From Ptychodera flava (Eukaryota > Hemichordata > Enteropneusta > Ptychoderidae): 64,000 nt of DNA. Position numbers and translations under genes: made by a program. The DNA lies in contig NC_091946.1 of the NCBI RefSeq assembly GCF_041260155.1, positions 36,880,276 to 36,944,275 on the forward strand, written 5' to 3'. The number at the start of each line of letters is the position of its first letter. The stretch's first letter is position 1. The notes below the pieces were generated by a model that did no database searches, was not told the DNA's origin, and worked only from the letters and a program-made list of their open reading frames with translations. Positions 34,370 to 45,490 of this stretch are shown here, piece by piece.

Positions 34370-35720
34370 CCTTTAAATTTCTGCAGAAAAAACAAGAGGG
34401 TTGTGATCAATATGAACCACTATTGGCTGATTTGAAGAAGTAACATAAACTTCAAAATGCTGTAAAGCTAATATCAAAGATAAACACTCTTTTTCAATTG
34501 TAGAGTAGTTTCTCTGGGATTTGTTAAATTTGCGTGAAAAATAGCAAACAGGATGATCTATACCATGACTATCCTCTTGCAATAAACAGCACCAGCAGCC
34601 GTATCACTAGCATCTACAGCTAATTTGAATGGCAAAGTGAAATCTGGTGCAGACAACACTGGGGCACTTTGCAGTATGGCTTTAAGTGTATCAAATGCCT
34701 GTTGGCATTGCTCTGACCAAACAAACTTTACTTTCTTTTAAGTAAGTTAGTCAAAGGCTCAGTAATTGTGGAGAAATTTGGACAGAATTTTCTGTAGTAA
34801 CCAGCCATACCGAGAAAGCGCATCAGTTGTCGTTTGCAGTTTGGTATGGGAAAACTTGAAATGGCACTGATTTTGGCATCAACAGGTTTTACCTCACCCT
34901 GTCCTACAGTATGTCCGAGGTAAGTCACCCTCGCCCAACCAAACTCAGATTTGGCAAGGTTGACAGTCAACATTGCTTTACTCAGTCTCTCAAAGAACTT
35001 CCGCATGAGCTTGATGTGTTCCTCCCAGGTGTCACTATACAGGACGACGTCGTCAACGTAGGCTGCACACCCGTCTAGCCCGGATATGACGTCGTTGATC
35101 ATCCGTTGGAACGTTGCCGAGAGTTCTTCATTCCGAATGGCATCACCTTGTACTGGAACAATCCGTCTGGTGTAACAAAGGCGGATATTTCACGAGCACG
35201 ATCCGTCAAAGGGACTTGCCAAAATCCCTTCAGTAGGTCAAATTTCGTCACATACTTGGCTTTTCCCACTCGGTCGATGCAGTCATCAATCCTCGGGATT
35301 GGGAAAGTGTCTGTCTTTGTTAAAGTGTTGACTTCCTAAAGTCCGTGCACATACGATAACTGTGGTCTGATATAGGAACAAGTATGCACGGCGAACTCCA
35401 GTTACTTTTACTGGGTTCAATAAAGTCATTGTCCAGCAGGTATTTGACTTCTTCCTGGAGATATTTCGCTTTTGTTGGATTCAGTCTGTATGGATGTTGT
35501 TTTACAGGCTTACTGTCCCCAACATCAACGTCGTGATAGATGACGTTTGTCCTCGTTGGAACATCTTGAAACAGGTGTTTATATTCATGGAGCAGTTCTT
35601 TCACCTGTTGTTGTTGTTCTGGCTGGAGGTGTGCCAACTTTGTAGACTCCAGCTTCTCCAGGATTTCTGAGTTCTGAAGCTTGACCGAGCCCAGCTTTGA
35701 GTTTAGAGTATTTTCACTCA
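34370..35720 (-). mobile_element. Reverse transcriptase and RNase H region of the LTR element
   Basis: It shows the gypsy-type RT landmarks KQHPYRLNPTKAKYLQEEV, DFIEPSKSNWSSPC and the AAYVDDVVLYS catalytic box, the thumb/connection motif FLGMAGYYRKF, and the RNase H start VCYFSRKFNKSQRNYSTIEK. It lies downstream of integrase in element orientation. Fossil, not intact. Confidence 0.9.
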
Positions 35721-35779
35721 AGTCAGTTTCAGTATCACTATCTTCATAATGGTTTGAACTGACTGCACTGACAGGCTGA

Positions 35780-37300
35780 GTTATAGTAGGATTATCCCTA
35801 TCAAATATGGCTTAAGCATATTTATGTGACATAGCTGTTTTTGTTTACGCCTGTCAGGTGTTATTATGATGTAATTTAAATCACTCAATTTCTTATCAAT
35901 TAGGTATGGCCCAAAGTAACGAGCATGGAGTGGTTTGCCAGGAATTGGAAGTAGAACAAGAACTTTTTGACCTGGTTCAAACTTCCGTTTTGAGGTGCTT
36001 TTATCATATTTGGTTTTCATTGACTGCTGAGATGACTCAAGATTTTCTCTGGCTAATTCACATGCTTTAGAGAGTTTTGTACGAAAATCTGACACATATT
36101 GCAAAATATTCAGACAATCATCATCGTCTGATAGGAATTCTCTTTAACGAGCTTAAGTGGGCCACGGACTGTATGTCCAAATACAAGCTCAAATGGGCTA
36201 AAACCAAGAGACTCCTGAATTGACTCTCTAACAGCAAAGAGCAAAAAATAAATTCCTTCATCCCACTGCTTCTCTGTGTCAAAACAGTAGGTCCTAATCA
36301 TGTTTTTCAAAGTTTGATGAAATCTCTCAAGAGCACCCTGACTTTCTGGATGATAGGCGGATGACCTATACTGTTTAATGCCTAGCTGATCCATTACTTG
36401 TTGAAAAATACCAGACATAAAGTTGGAGCCTTGATCGGACTGGACACATTTAGGGAGGCCAAATAAAGTGAAAAATTTGACTAAAGCTCTCACTATAGTC
36501 TTTGTCTTTATATTTCTCAGTGGTATGGCTTCTGGGAACCGAGTTGATGTACACATAATTGTCAGCATGTACTCATTTCCTGATCTTGTTTTTGGTAGGG
36601 CGCCCCCCCCCCCCCCCACCCACCCCCCCCCCACCCCCCCCCCCACCCCCCCCCCCCCCCCCCCCCCCCAACACAGTCTATTAGTATCCTACTAAATGGT
36701 TCTTGAAATGCAGGAATTGGCTGTAAAGGGGCCTTTGGAATGGTCTGATTTGGCTTTCCTACCATTTGACATGTGTGACAAGTTTTACAGAAATGTGCTA
36801 CATCCTGCCTGAGATTAGGCCAATAAAAGTGACTGAGAATTTTATGATAAGTTTTCCTGACTCCTAAGTGACCAGCCCAGGGCGTTTCATGGGCCAGGCG
36901 CAATATTTCAGCACGATAGGGCTTTGGAACCACAATTTGATGTTTTATAGCCCAATCGCATCAACCAAGACATCTGGAGGTCTCCATTTACGCATGAGAA
37001 TACCAGATTTTGTATAATAGGAAACAGAGCTATCTGAAGTTTTACCTTCATCATCTACCCTGTCAAACAAAGACAAAATATCTGGGTCTTTGTGTTGTTC
37101 TGCAATGAGATTTGATCTAGAAAATGTCTGACTTTGGTCAGCAGAAGTTTTACTGGAAGTTTCAAATCCACGAGGGATAACGGAATGATCCGTGTCAAAC
37201 ACCTGACTGAGAAAGGTGTCATTTAAGTCAACATCTGTGACATTATTTTTGAGAGTATTTGATTCTCGAAAGTTTTCTTTGACATGGCTCGAGTAATGGC
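35780..37300 (-). mobile_element. Integrase region of the LTR element
   Basis: The zinc-binding HHCC domain (HETPWAGHLGVRKTYH ... CKTCHTCQ), the catalytic core (FGLPKCVQSDQGSNFMSG, AYHPESQGALERFHQTLK) and a C-terminal GPY-like module (FGPYLIDKKLSDLNYIIITP). It is placed between protease and RT, the Gmr1 arrangement. Confidence 0.9.
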
Positions 37301-37539
37301 ACATGAAGGAAATAAATCGGGTATCTCTTGTTCAATTGGCTCTGGATCCTGATCTAAACTAGGATTATCAGTCACAAGTGGATTAGTAATGACCTTGTCC
37401 CCAGCAAGGTCGTTTCCAAGAAGAAGGTGAATCCCTTCAAAAGGCAAAAAAGGCCTAATACCTAAAGCCACAGGTCCAGAAACAAAGTCCGAAGACAAAT
37501 AGACATTATGGAGAGGAACAGGAATAAAGTCATTGCAAT

Positions 37540-37908
37540 CTACCCCTTAATAAGAACTTTAGAACCTGAAAATGACTTTTCAGAAAACGGCAGGGTATCT
37601 GCCAACAAAAGAGACTGGGAAGCCCCGGTATCTCTTAAAATTTTGACAGGGGTAGCGGAAGAAAAATCACTAGAAAGTGATATAAAACCATCGTGAATAA
37701 ATGGTTCGAAAATACCCATAATGCTATCTTGAGAAGAATTGACCTTGACCTCATTAATTGGGGATAAGAGGGGTTTAACCTCAGACAATGTGTTACACAC
37801 ATTATTAGACTCTAATTGAGTTGATGAAGAAATAAAGCCGGTGGGCTTAGATCCACTTTGACCACTTTGACCTTCACGTTTTCTTTTCAACTTGAAACAC
37901 TCTGACAT
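37540..37908 (-). mobile_element. Protease region of the LTR element
   Basis: It contains VKILRDTGASQSLLLADTL, a retropepsin active site with D-T-G, following the gag zinc-knuckle area. Part of the fossil element. Confidence 0.8.
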
Positions 37909-38978
37909 TAAATGGCCGTCTTTCTTGCAATAATTACAAGAACGTGTACCGAACTGTTTGTCAGAAGGAGATTGAGACTTGGGATCTGATGATGTGGAAG
38001 TGTTACTTGAATTTTGTGAACTGTTGTCATTTGATTTCTACTGTCCTTTGAAAAATTCTTGGATGAAAAGGAGGAGTTAAATTTACCTGCATTGTTTCTG
38101 TATGAAAAGGACTGGGATGGTTTGCTGAGAAATGAAGATTTGTGGGTCAATGAATAATCATCGGCCAAACGTGCAGCAACCTCCAATGTATCTGCCTTTT
38201 GTTCATTGATAAACGTCTTGATGTCACTCCGGATGCACCTTTTAAATTCTTCAATCAAAACAAGTTGTCGTAATTTGTCATAATTCTGACTGACCTTTTC
38301 CGAAGAACACCAACGATCAAACAGTTGTTCTTTTGTTCGAGCAAATTCAACGTAAGTTTGATCTTTCACCTTCTCACAATCCCTAAATTTCTGACGGTAA
38401 GCTTCAGGCACCAACTCATAGCCCTTGAGAATTAATTCCTTCACAGAATCATAATTTGAAGCCTGCTCTACTGACAACTGAATGTAAATTTCTCTGGCTT
38501 TACCCACCAAAGCACTCTGCAAAAGCATAGACCAGGACTCCTTAGGCCAATTCAGACTCTGAGCAATTTTCTCAAAATGAAGGAAATATTTATCAACATC
38601 CTTTTCTTGGAAAGGGGGAACTAACCTGAAATGCTTAGTGATGTCAAACTTGTCTGAAGGGAAGAATTTTCCTGACTGTCCAAGCTCTAAACGTTTTATT
38701 TCTAACTGCAGTCGGTGTTCTGCTAATTCTCTTTCCTTTTCTTTTTCCTCTCTTTCTTTCTCCCTTTGTCTTTCTTCCATTTGCAATTCTTTTTCTTTTA
38801 TTTCCAATTCCCTCTCTTTCTGTCTTTCTTCCATTTCTAACTGCATTTGTATTTTTTCTTTTTCTAATGCCTGTCTCTCCTTTTCCATTTGTAATTCTTT
38901 TTCTTTCATTTGTAATTCTTTTTCTTTTTCTAATGCCAATTTTTTTAGCTCGAAATCTGCCTGTATTTCTAATTCCAA
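37908..38978 (-). mobile_element. gag region of the LTR element (SCAN-like)
   Basis: About 356 residues. The first 100 are an E/K/Q-rich coiled coil made of drifting KEKELQM units. Then comes a capsid C-terminal region resembling SCAN domains: FRDCEKVKDQTYVEFARTKE and LFDRWC, followed by a Cys-rich zinc-knuckle area. Published work derives the vertebrate SCAN domain from gag of Gmr1-like elements, which agrees with the gene order seen here. Confidence 0.85.
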
Positions 38979-39292
38979 TTTTTTGAGTTTTAAGGAAGAC
39001 TCAGGCTCATAATCTTTTAAGGCAGACTCCTCAAAATGGCCAGAATTAACTAAATGTTTTGCAATCTTGAACTGTATTCTCGCTTGCGCATAGATCTTTT
39101 GACATCTACTTTAAGGAAATTGGCCAGTGCTATGAGGTTGTCTTTTCTGAGGGAATTAAATGTGTCCTGATCAAGGTCATCCATAAATTCGTCTGGCTTG
39201 AATTCCGCCATGATTGAATTTAGCTGAGTTCACAGTATACAGTAGTTTTGAAAAGGTAGGCAAATTGTTGTCAAACGGCTCAAAATATTCGT

Positions 39293-39312
39293 ATCCCGGA
39301 CAAGCCCCCAAT
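39293..39312 (-). promoter_or_regulatory. Primer-binding site of the LTR element
   Basis: On the element strand, just inside the 5' LTR, the sequence TTGGGGGCTTGTCCGGGAT is read. It differs by about one base from the tRNA-Pro primer site familiar from murine leukaemia virus, so proline tRNA is the likely primer. Confidence 0.75.
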
Positions 39313-39314
39313 TT

Positions 39315-39884
39315 TGTTACGTGCAGAGAAAACGAACAAAAGGGTGAACTCAGCAGTTTACGTTTAAACAAAATTTATTACGAAAACAAAACTAATTGCT
39401 AAGTCAGGGACAGAGTACAAGCTTTAAAAGTGTACAGACTACTTATCTCAGCTGGGACGGCAAAGCTCCAGTCTCAGAGTTGTAACAGTCAGTCGGATGA
39501 ATGAACAGTCCTTTGGCTTGCAGGCTTGAAGCTGCACAAAGTCCACAGTATAAATCCAGCGTTGACAGTGAAGGTCTTGAAAAGTCTTGAGAATGACTAC
39601 TGCTGGAGTTATAGTAACACACAAGAGACACGATCCCAAAAGTCTGACTGGAAGCTGAGCGCGTCCCTTTTATAAAGGCATAAGAACAATCTAGAACTTT
39701 TATTGACATGCTAATTACTGTTCTAAAATTATCTCCCTTACACAACTAATCAACTTTCCAGAACATTCCAAACATGACTAATTGAATTCAAGGTTGTGAG
39801 GTCATCAAGGGCAGTGACCTTGAGAATGTTCTAGACTAATTGAACTCAGGTCATGATGAGTGTGGGGGAATGACCTACATAACA
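39315..39884 (-). repeat. 5' LTR of the Gmr1-like element
   Basis: 570 bp, nearly identical to the 3' LTR at 33548. Outer flank CACC matches the other side. Confidence 0.92.
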
Positions 39885-40789
39885 CACCTAAACCACTCAT
39901 CACAACAGATTGGCCGAACATCTTCAGCCAGGCTCAATTACACTGTAGGAAATGACACCTTCCCTTCAAGCCATCGTTATACCGGAGTCGCCGTCGCAGG
40001 GAGTTAGCTGATCTCGGCTCATAAATTTCAAGAAAGCTTATTATCCTGAGATGTTATGGGGAATTTACTTTGACCAAATAAAAAAATAACGGGACGGGGC
40101 GATATATATATACACAATGCAACCCTTGGCAAATCGCAAACAAACGCATGGGACTCATAAATTATCGCCGGTAGCATTAAGAAAACGCTGGGTGCATTAG
40201 TTGACCATAACAAGAACAGAGTCACGTCACACTTAAATAAGTACTAAGACGTCGTGAATGACTAAAACAGTCTCATTACAATCAAAACTAAACACAATGC
40301 GTTTTTGGGATGGATAAGCTGTTAAGCTCTATTTTGATCATCGAGCGAAAGCTGGCAGAAACGCTATCGCACAGTCAGGTCATGCAAACCATGTAACTTC
40401 TTTATACTCAACCACTCATTCACATTTTGTTTCGAAATGTTGCTCAAATATAACTGTCATCTGTTTAATCTACCAACAGCAATTTATCGCACGATTAACA
40501 ATTTTAGCAATATTTCCCCTTTGAAAGGTATTCAAAGCAAAATATCTTCTTCGGATTTTTCTCCCAAAATTTTGTATTGAGAACGGAGTTTCGGGACAAT
40601 CAAAGTGAGTTTCGTTGCAATACAAGCGCTTTAAAAGTTCACTTCCCTGAGTTGACACAGCACACCTCGCGCAATGAAGAAACTGTAGACATATATCGTT
40701 TAAAAATGCATGTGTGAAATTCATGAATTACCCCGAATGTTTCAAAAACAGGATAAGCGGTCCATGAGTCTGAATACATGTAGACTCAC

Positions 40790-40974
40790 CAGAGTACATG
40801 GCAGACTGAGTGAGTTTGTTGTAGGCGATCTTGAAATCACTTATAAACGGAGCTTTACTAAGTGAAACGAAATCCAATTCGAACACGAGAGTCCGGAATA
40901 CATCAGACATAGTGTCACTGTTCAGGATTGTTTGACAATGCCAAAGTTTGGACATGCCAACAACCTCTCCAGGC
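40790..40974 (-). CDS. Internal exon of an unrecognised minus-strand gene
   Basis: A 185-nt open stretch on the minus strand between a strong acceptor (ATTTTCATCTAG) and a strong donor (TCTG|GTGAGT); phase 2 in, phase 1 out. It encodes 61 residues: PGEVVGMSKLWHCQTILNSD, TMSDVFRTLVFELDFVSLSK, APFISDFKIAYNKLTQSAMY, S. The composition looks like real protein (alternating hydrophobic strands) and the exon is not part of any repeat found here. The protein family is not recognised. A TTAA-flanked transposon ends 42 bp upstream of the acceptor, and the LTR element lies downstream, presumably in the next intron. Partner exons were not found. Confidence 0.5.
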
Positions 40975-41019
40975 CTAGATGAAAATAATGGACTAAATCG
41001 CTTCCTAAGATTTTCTTAA

Positions 41020-43107
41020 AGGGCCTATGACATGCCCCATACAACCAAACGTAAAATCACTGTTTGGGTCTTGAAGTTAGCCTACGTCACTGTCTTGCAT
41101 TGCGTATCGTCCCCCTTGTCCAGATAAAACGCAAGTAAAAGTTACGGGTGGGCGTGTACCTCTAGCCCAATTCGTTCGACTTTTTTCGGCTTTTCGAAGT
41201 TGAGCCGACGACTTATCTTAATACGGGCAAACAGTCTTTCACACCTTCGCAATCTCATGTCCGTATGAGGCAAGGGCTTCCTTTGCTCAGAACGTACACC
41301 CAGCTCGCAACGCACGAGAGAACATTGTAAGCATGGTCTTTCAGGAAATCACCAACGGTCACATGTCGCCTACGGCAGATCGCCTCGCCGATCGAGTAAA
41401 TTAAAATGACAGAAATTAAAATGACTTGTAAGGCTATGTGATTAGGTGTACTATGCTTTCGTGCCAAATATACGAAATAAACATTACAAGAAGGATGACA
41501 GTCGATGTCTCATTGTCATTCATCGGGAAACATTTGTGCGGCAGGAAGCTTCCCGTCTCTACACAATCGTGAACGGTGAAGACGGCGATTCAAAATGGCG
41601 ACCCGACAATGCGGCGACAAGCTTTCTTTGTTTTTCTTCATCAAAACATGTACAAAATAGGCCTAACACGTCACTTTTTTCAGGATTCATTTGCTCTGAA
41701 AATGCACGGGAACATGGGTCGATTGCACCATTTGTCTCGTGCTCCAAGGAAATGATAGTTCTGTCAAAGGTCGACGTCCAACACAGCTACACTCAGAGTG
41801 ATAGTTTTCGGAAAGGGTATGTGAATTTCGCCCAAGCCGTTTTCATAAATGACGAGCACTACGAATTCTTATTACCATACCATTTGAACTTTTTGTATTT
41901 ATCCTCAAACTGTTAACGCAACAGAAGTGGTATTTAGGGGGTCAAGTTGCAAATTTTTTGACCCCGTGTTGAGTGCGTAGTAATCGGACTGCTATCGCAG
42001 TGATCGGACGTCATATTTGGAAAGTGATTAGCGGCAAAATTTTGATAGTTTGAAACTTCAAAACCCCAATTTTCATTTTTGATGTGTTAAAAAAAACTGA
42101 ATGTAAATATTTTCTGATAATTAGTTACGTTTAGTAGACGACATATTCATACTTCGACGTGTTTGGCGTTTACCTACCGGACATATGTTGCTTTCGGCAC
42201 CTTTTATCGTATGGTCTAGCTAACTTCGCCAAATTTGTATAGCCCAAAATAGCTTCTACTAAACAAACTATCCAAAACAGGATAGCAGCATCACTTGGCT
42301 TAATATGAGGTCATACAACTTGTAAAACGCTATCATTACGGAGCGAAGTGAGTCGGACGAACAGCATGTGATTGAATGTCCGAAACTGAGGTCGTCGGGA
42401 AAACTGTCACAGTGCACCGAGAGTATACTGTATAGTACTGCAGCTACAATATGCAATGCATTGAATCGAAAGACTCAGGCGCGGGATTGCTCTACTTTTA
42501 TAACACAAATCCAACCGTGAAAAGCTTAAACTAAGACTGATACTGTCTACTTCATACAAAGAAATGAAACGTAGCCTCATCGTACTTTCAATTCTGTCCC
42601 GAGCATTCTTATTCTTCAGTGTCAGAATCTGACTCTGATTTGGAACAACTCGTCCCGGATGCCTGGGGTTGCCTATGCGCCTTCAAGCTAATTCCCCTCG
42701 AAATCACTTTCTGAATTCTGGTCAAAACTGTCCTCGCTGGAAGCAACTTGATATTATGCAGCTGGACCGCCGGTGTGGCTTCCTTGACAGTGTTTACTGG
42801 GCGTCTGTGAGCACTGTTTATATAGCTGACTTTATTTGTGGTCTAATTTATGCAAGAACCGCTAAATACACTTTAGTGACAATAGCGTGCCACAAATGAC
42901 GTCAATTGTACATGTTGGTCAATATGCTAATGCCGCTGCCTGGCTCGGGTAGGAAGAGGCCCCCTGATCACCAGGCATGAAAAAGGAGTCAAATTTCGCC
43001 CTTCTCGTCTTTCAGAACTGACACAATATGCAATCCATAGACAGGTCCCCTAGCTGAGTTTTTGAAGGGAAAAAATAAAAAACTTTGGAAATCATGTCGT
43101 AGGCCCT
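41020..43107. mobile_element. 2.1-kb TTAA-flanked DNA transposon (Kolobok-like, non-autonomous)
   Basis: The ends are AGGGCCTATGACATG and the complement of AGGGCCTACGACATG, flanked by TTAA at 41016-41019 and 43108-43111. TTAA targets occur in piggyBac and Kolobok; ends beginning with purines (AGGG) favour Kolobok. No transposase is seen. The 156-codon plus-strand frame at 41446-41916 and the overlapping minus-strand frames have no recognisable domain. Confidence 0.65.
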
Positions 43108-43443
43108 TTAAAGGACGATATTTATCAGTCGATAGTGTTTGTAGTATCTTTAAAAGGATATAATACCATCGATAATAAATACGTCTGGTGAACGATTTCT
43201 CAGGCTGGTCGAATACGGACATTACATCAGAACAGATAATTTTATATTTCCTAGATTATTTCCCTGCAACCGAGGTTTTACCAATTATGCATGACGTTTA
43301 AACCGGTGTGCGGGGTATAAAAGACCCCTAACTCATCGAAAATTCATAATGGCGCTTGAGTGACAACTGGCGACAGCAAGGTAGACCGCTCCGTGAAAAT
43401 CAGCCGAAGCGATTCTCAAACAAACATTATTGGCATACCATAA

Positions 43444-45490
43444 GGGAGCCTTCAGTAATTACAGGGGGGGTGGGCCGGGGGAATTGGGGGGAGGGTCACT
43501 TTTTAGAAAACAGTTCAAGGGGGAGGGTCACTTTTATAAACCTATCTTGGGGAGGGTCACTTTTGACGGAAGCTGATATTATGGCCAAAACTTTGATTGT
43601 CCGTGTGATATTTCCTGAATAGGAAATCACCAACAAAAAATACGCACACACTTATAGACCGCCATGCATAGTGAATTGACATTTGATGAGATTCCAAAAT
43701 CAAATTTCTTACACAACCATAGTCTAATCAAGAACAATAATCTTAATAATCAAGCATACATAAATGCACAGATTTATCAAATTTTGTACTGAAAAAAATT
43801 ATTCATAAGTTTCATCATAGACCCCTATGCATAGCGAATCGACATTTTGGTGAAATTCCAAAATCAAATTTCTTGCACAACCATGGACTTGTAACCATTC
43901 TAGTCTTATCAAGAACAATAATGTGAATAATCAAGCATACATAAATGCACAGATTTATCTAATTTTTTACTGAAAAAAAATTATTCATAGTTTCATCATA
44001 GACCCCAATGCATAGTGAATCGACATTTTGGTGAAATTCCAAAATGAAATTTCTTGCACAACCATGGACTTGTAATCATTCTAGTCTTATCAAGAACAAT
44101 ACGGTGAATAATCAAGCATACATAAATGCATAGATTATCTAATTTTGTACCAAAAAAAAAATTATTCATAGTTTCATCATAGACCCCAATGCATAGTGAA
44201 TCGACATTTTGGTGAAATTCCAAAATCAAATTTCTTGCACAACTATGGACTTGTAACCACTCTAGTCTTATCAAGAACAATAATGTGAATAATCAAGCAT
44301 GCATAAATGCACAGATTTATCTAATTTTGTACTGAAAAAAATTATCATAGTTTCATCATAGACCCCAATGTATAGTGTATGGACATTTTGGTGAAATTCC
44401 GAAATCATATTTCTTGCACAACCATAGACTTGTAACCACTCTAGTCTTATCAAGAACAATAATGTGAATAATCAAGCATGCATAAATGCACAGATTTATC
44501 TAATTTTGTACTGAAAAAAATTATTCATAGTTTCATCATAGACCCCAATGCATAGTGTATGGACATTTTGGTGAAATTCCGAAATCATATTTCTTGCACA
44601 ACCATAGACTTGTAACCACTCTAGTCTTATCAAGAACAATAATGTGAATAATCAAGCATGCATAAATGCACAGATTTATCTAATTTTGTACTGAAAAAAA
44701 TTATTCATAGTTTCATCATAGACCCCAATGCATAGTGTATGGACATTTTGGTGAAATTCCGAAATCAAATTTCTTACACAACCATAGACTTGTAACCACT
44801 GTAGTCTAATCAAGAAAATTAATATCAATAATCAAGAGTACACAAATGCAAAGATTTACCTATTTTTGTATTGGAAAAAACTATTCATAATTTCATCATA
44901 AACACCATGGATAATGAACCAACTTTTTAGATGAAATTCAGAAATCAATTTCTTGTACACAAATGTTCATTTTACTTCCCTATTCAAGCAAAGTACATTT
45001 AAATACATTATCAAACATATATAAAATACAGATATAGCATGTTTTGTGGGGTAAATTGTCAATAATTTGCCTGATAGACTCCATGTATTATGATTTGATA
45101 TTTTTGGATGAAGTACTAAATCAGCTACATCTTGCCTTCTTATAGTTGCACAAAATATGGTGACCCTCCCTAAAATGTATGAAATACCATATCTCTTCAA
45201 AAATTCTTGCGTGATAAATTGCGACTGTCCCTCAAAAACACCAGCCCTCCCCTCTGTAATTTGTCCCTAACATAACAATTGAAACAATTGTTATGTAAAT
45301 TACTGATACTGTTTTAGTTATTCCGGGGGAGAATACCGCAGTGGTTGGGGGGGGAGGGTCAAGTTTTAGAATGTCGGACAAGGGGGAGGGTCACATTTTA
45401 GACAGGAGGATTGGGGGAGGGTCACATTTTACGGTACAGGTGTTCGCGAAATTCCCCCGGCCCACCCCCCTGTAATTACAAAAGGCTCTC
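43444..45490. mobile_element. 2.0-kb TAA-flanked DNA transposon with G-rich ends (Harbinger-like)
   Basis: The ends are inverted repeats: GGGAGCCTTCAGTAATTACA at the left and the complement of GAGAGCCTTTTGTAATTACA at the right. TAA stands on both sides (43441-43443, 45491-45493), the PIF/Harbinger target type. Subterminal direct repeats of GGGGGAGGGTCAC(T/A)TTT occur three times at each end in opposite orientation. The interior is a satellite array, listed separately. Non-coding. Confidence 0.75.
43650..45110. repeat. 180-bp satellite array inside the Harbinger-like element
   Basis: The anchor ATAGACCCCAATGCATAG recurs near 43654, 43817, 43998, 44179, 44358, 44538, 44718, 44898 and 45074, giving about nine units spaced mostly 179-181 bp. 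Units 3-7 are nearly identical; the outer units are diverged. Frames such as MFLIRLEWLQVHSCARN on the minus strand repeat with the array and are not genes. Confidence 0.9.

Larger units (their letters stand above)
33548..39884 (-). mobile_element. Gmr1-like Ty3/gypsy LTR retrotransposon
   Basis: A 6.3-kb element on the minus strand with two LTRs of about 570 bp and CACC duplicated at both outer borders (33544-33547 and 39885-39888). Reading along its own strand the parts are: 5' LTR, primer-binding site, gag with coiled coil and SCAN-like capsid region, protease, integrase, then reverse transcriptase and RNase H, polypurine tract, 3' LTR. Integrase placed before reverse transcriptase is the hallmark of the Gmr1 lineage and unlike other gypsy elements. 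The LTRs differ by about two substitutions and a few small indels, so the insertion is young. The coding region is broken, with roughly half a dozen to ten breaks; it is a fossil copy. Confidence 0.92.

Noticed and set aside
38638-39012. 124-codon Ser/Cys/Phe-rich plus-strand frame
   Set aside because: Antisense shadow of the coiled-coil part of the gag region on the minus strand.
41446-41916. 156-codon open frame inside the TTAA element
   Set aside because: No domain, no transposase motif, and overlapping open frames on the other strand; not called as a gene.
43650-45110. Regularly spaced repeat array suggesting CRISPR
   Set aside because: The unit is 180 bp with no variable spacers, inside a transposon in animal DNA: a satellite array.
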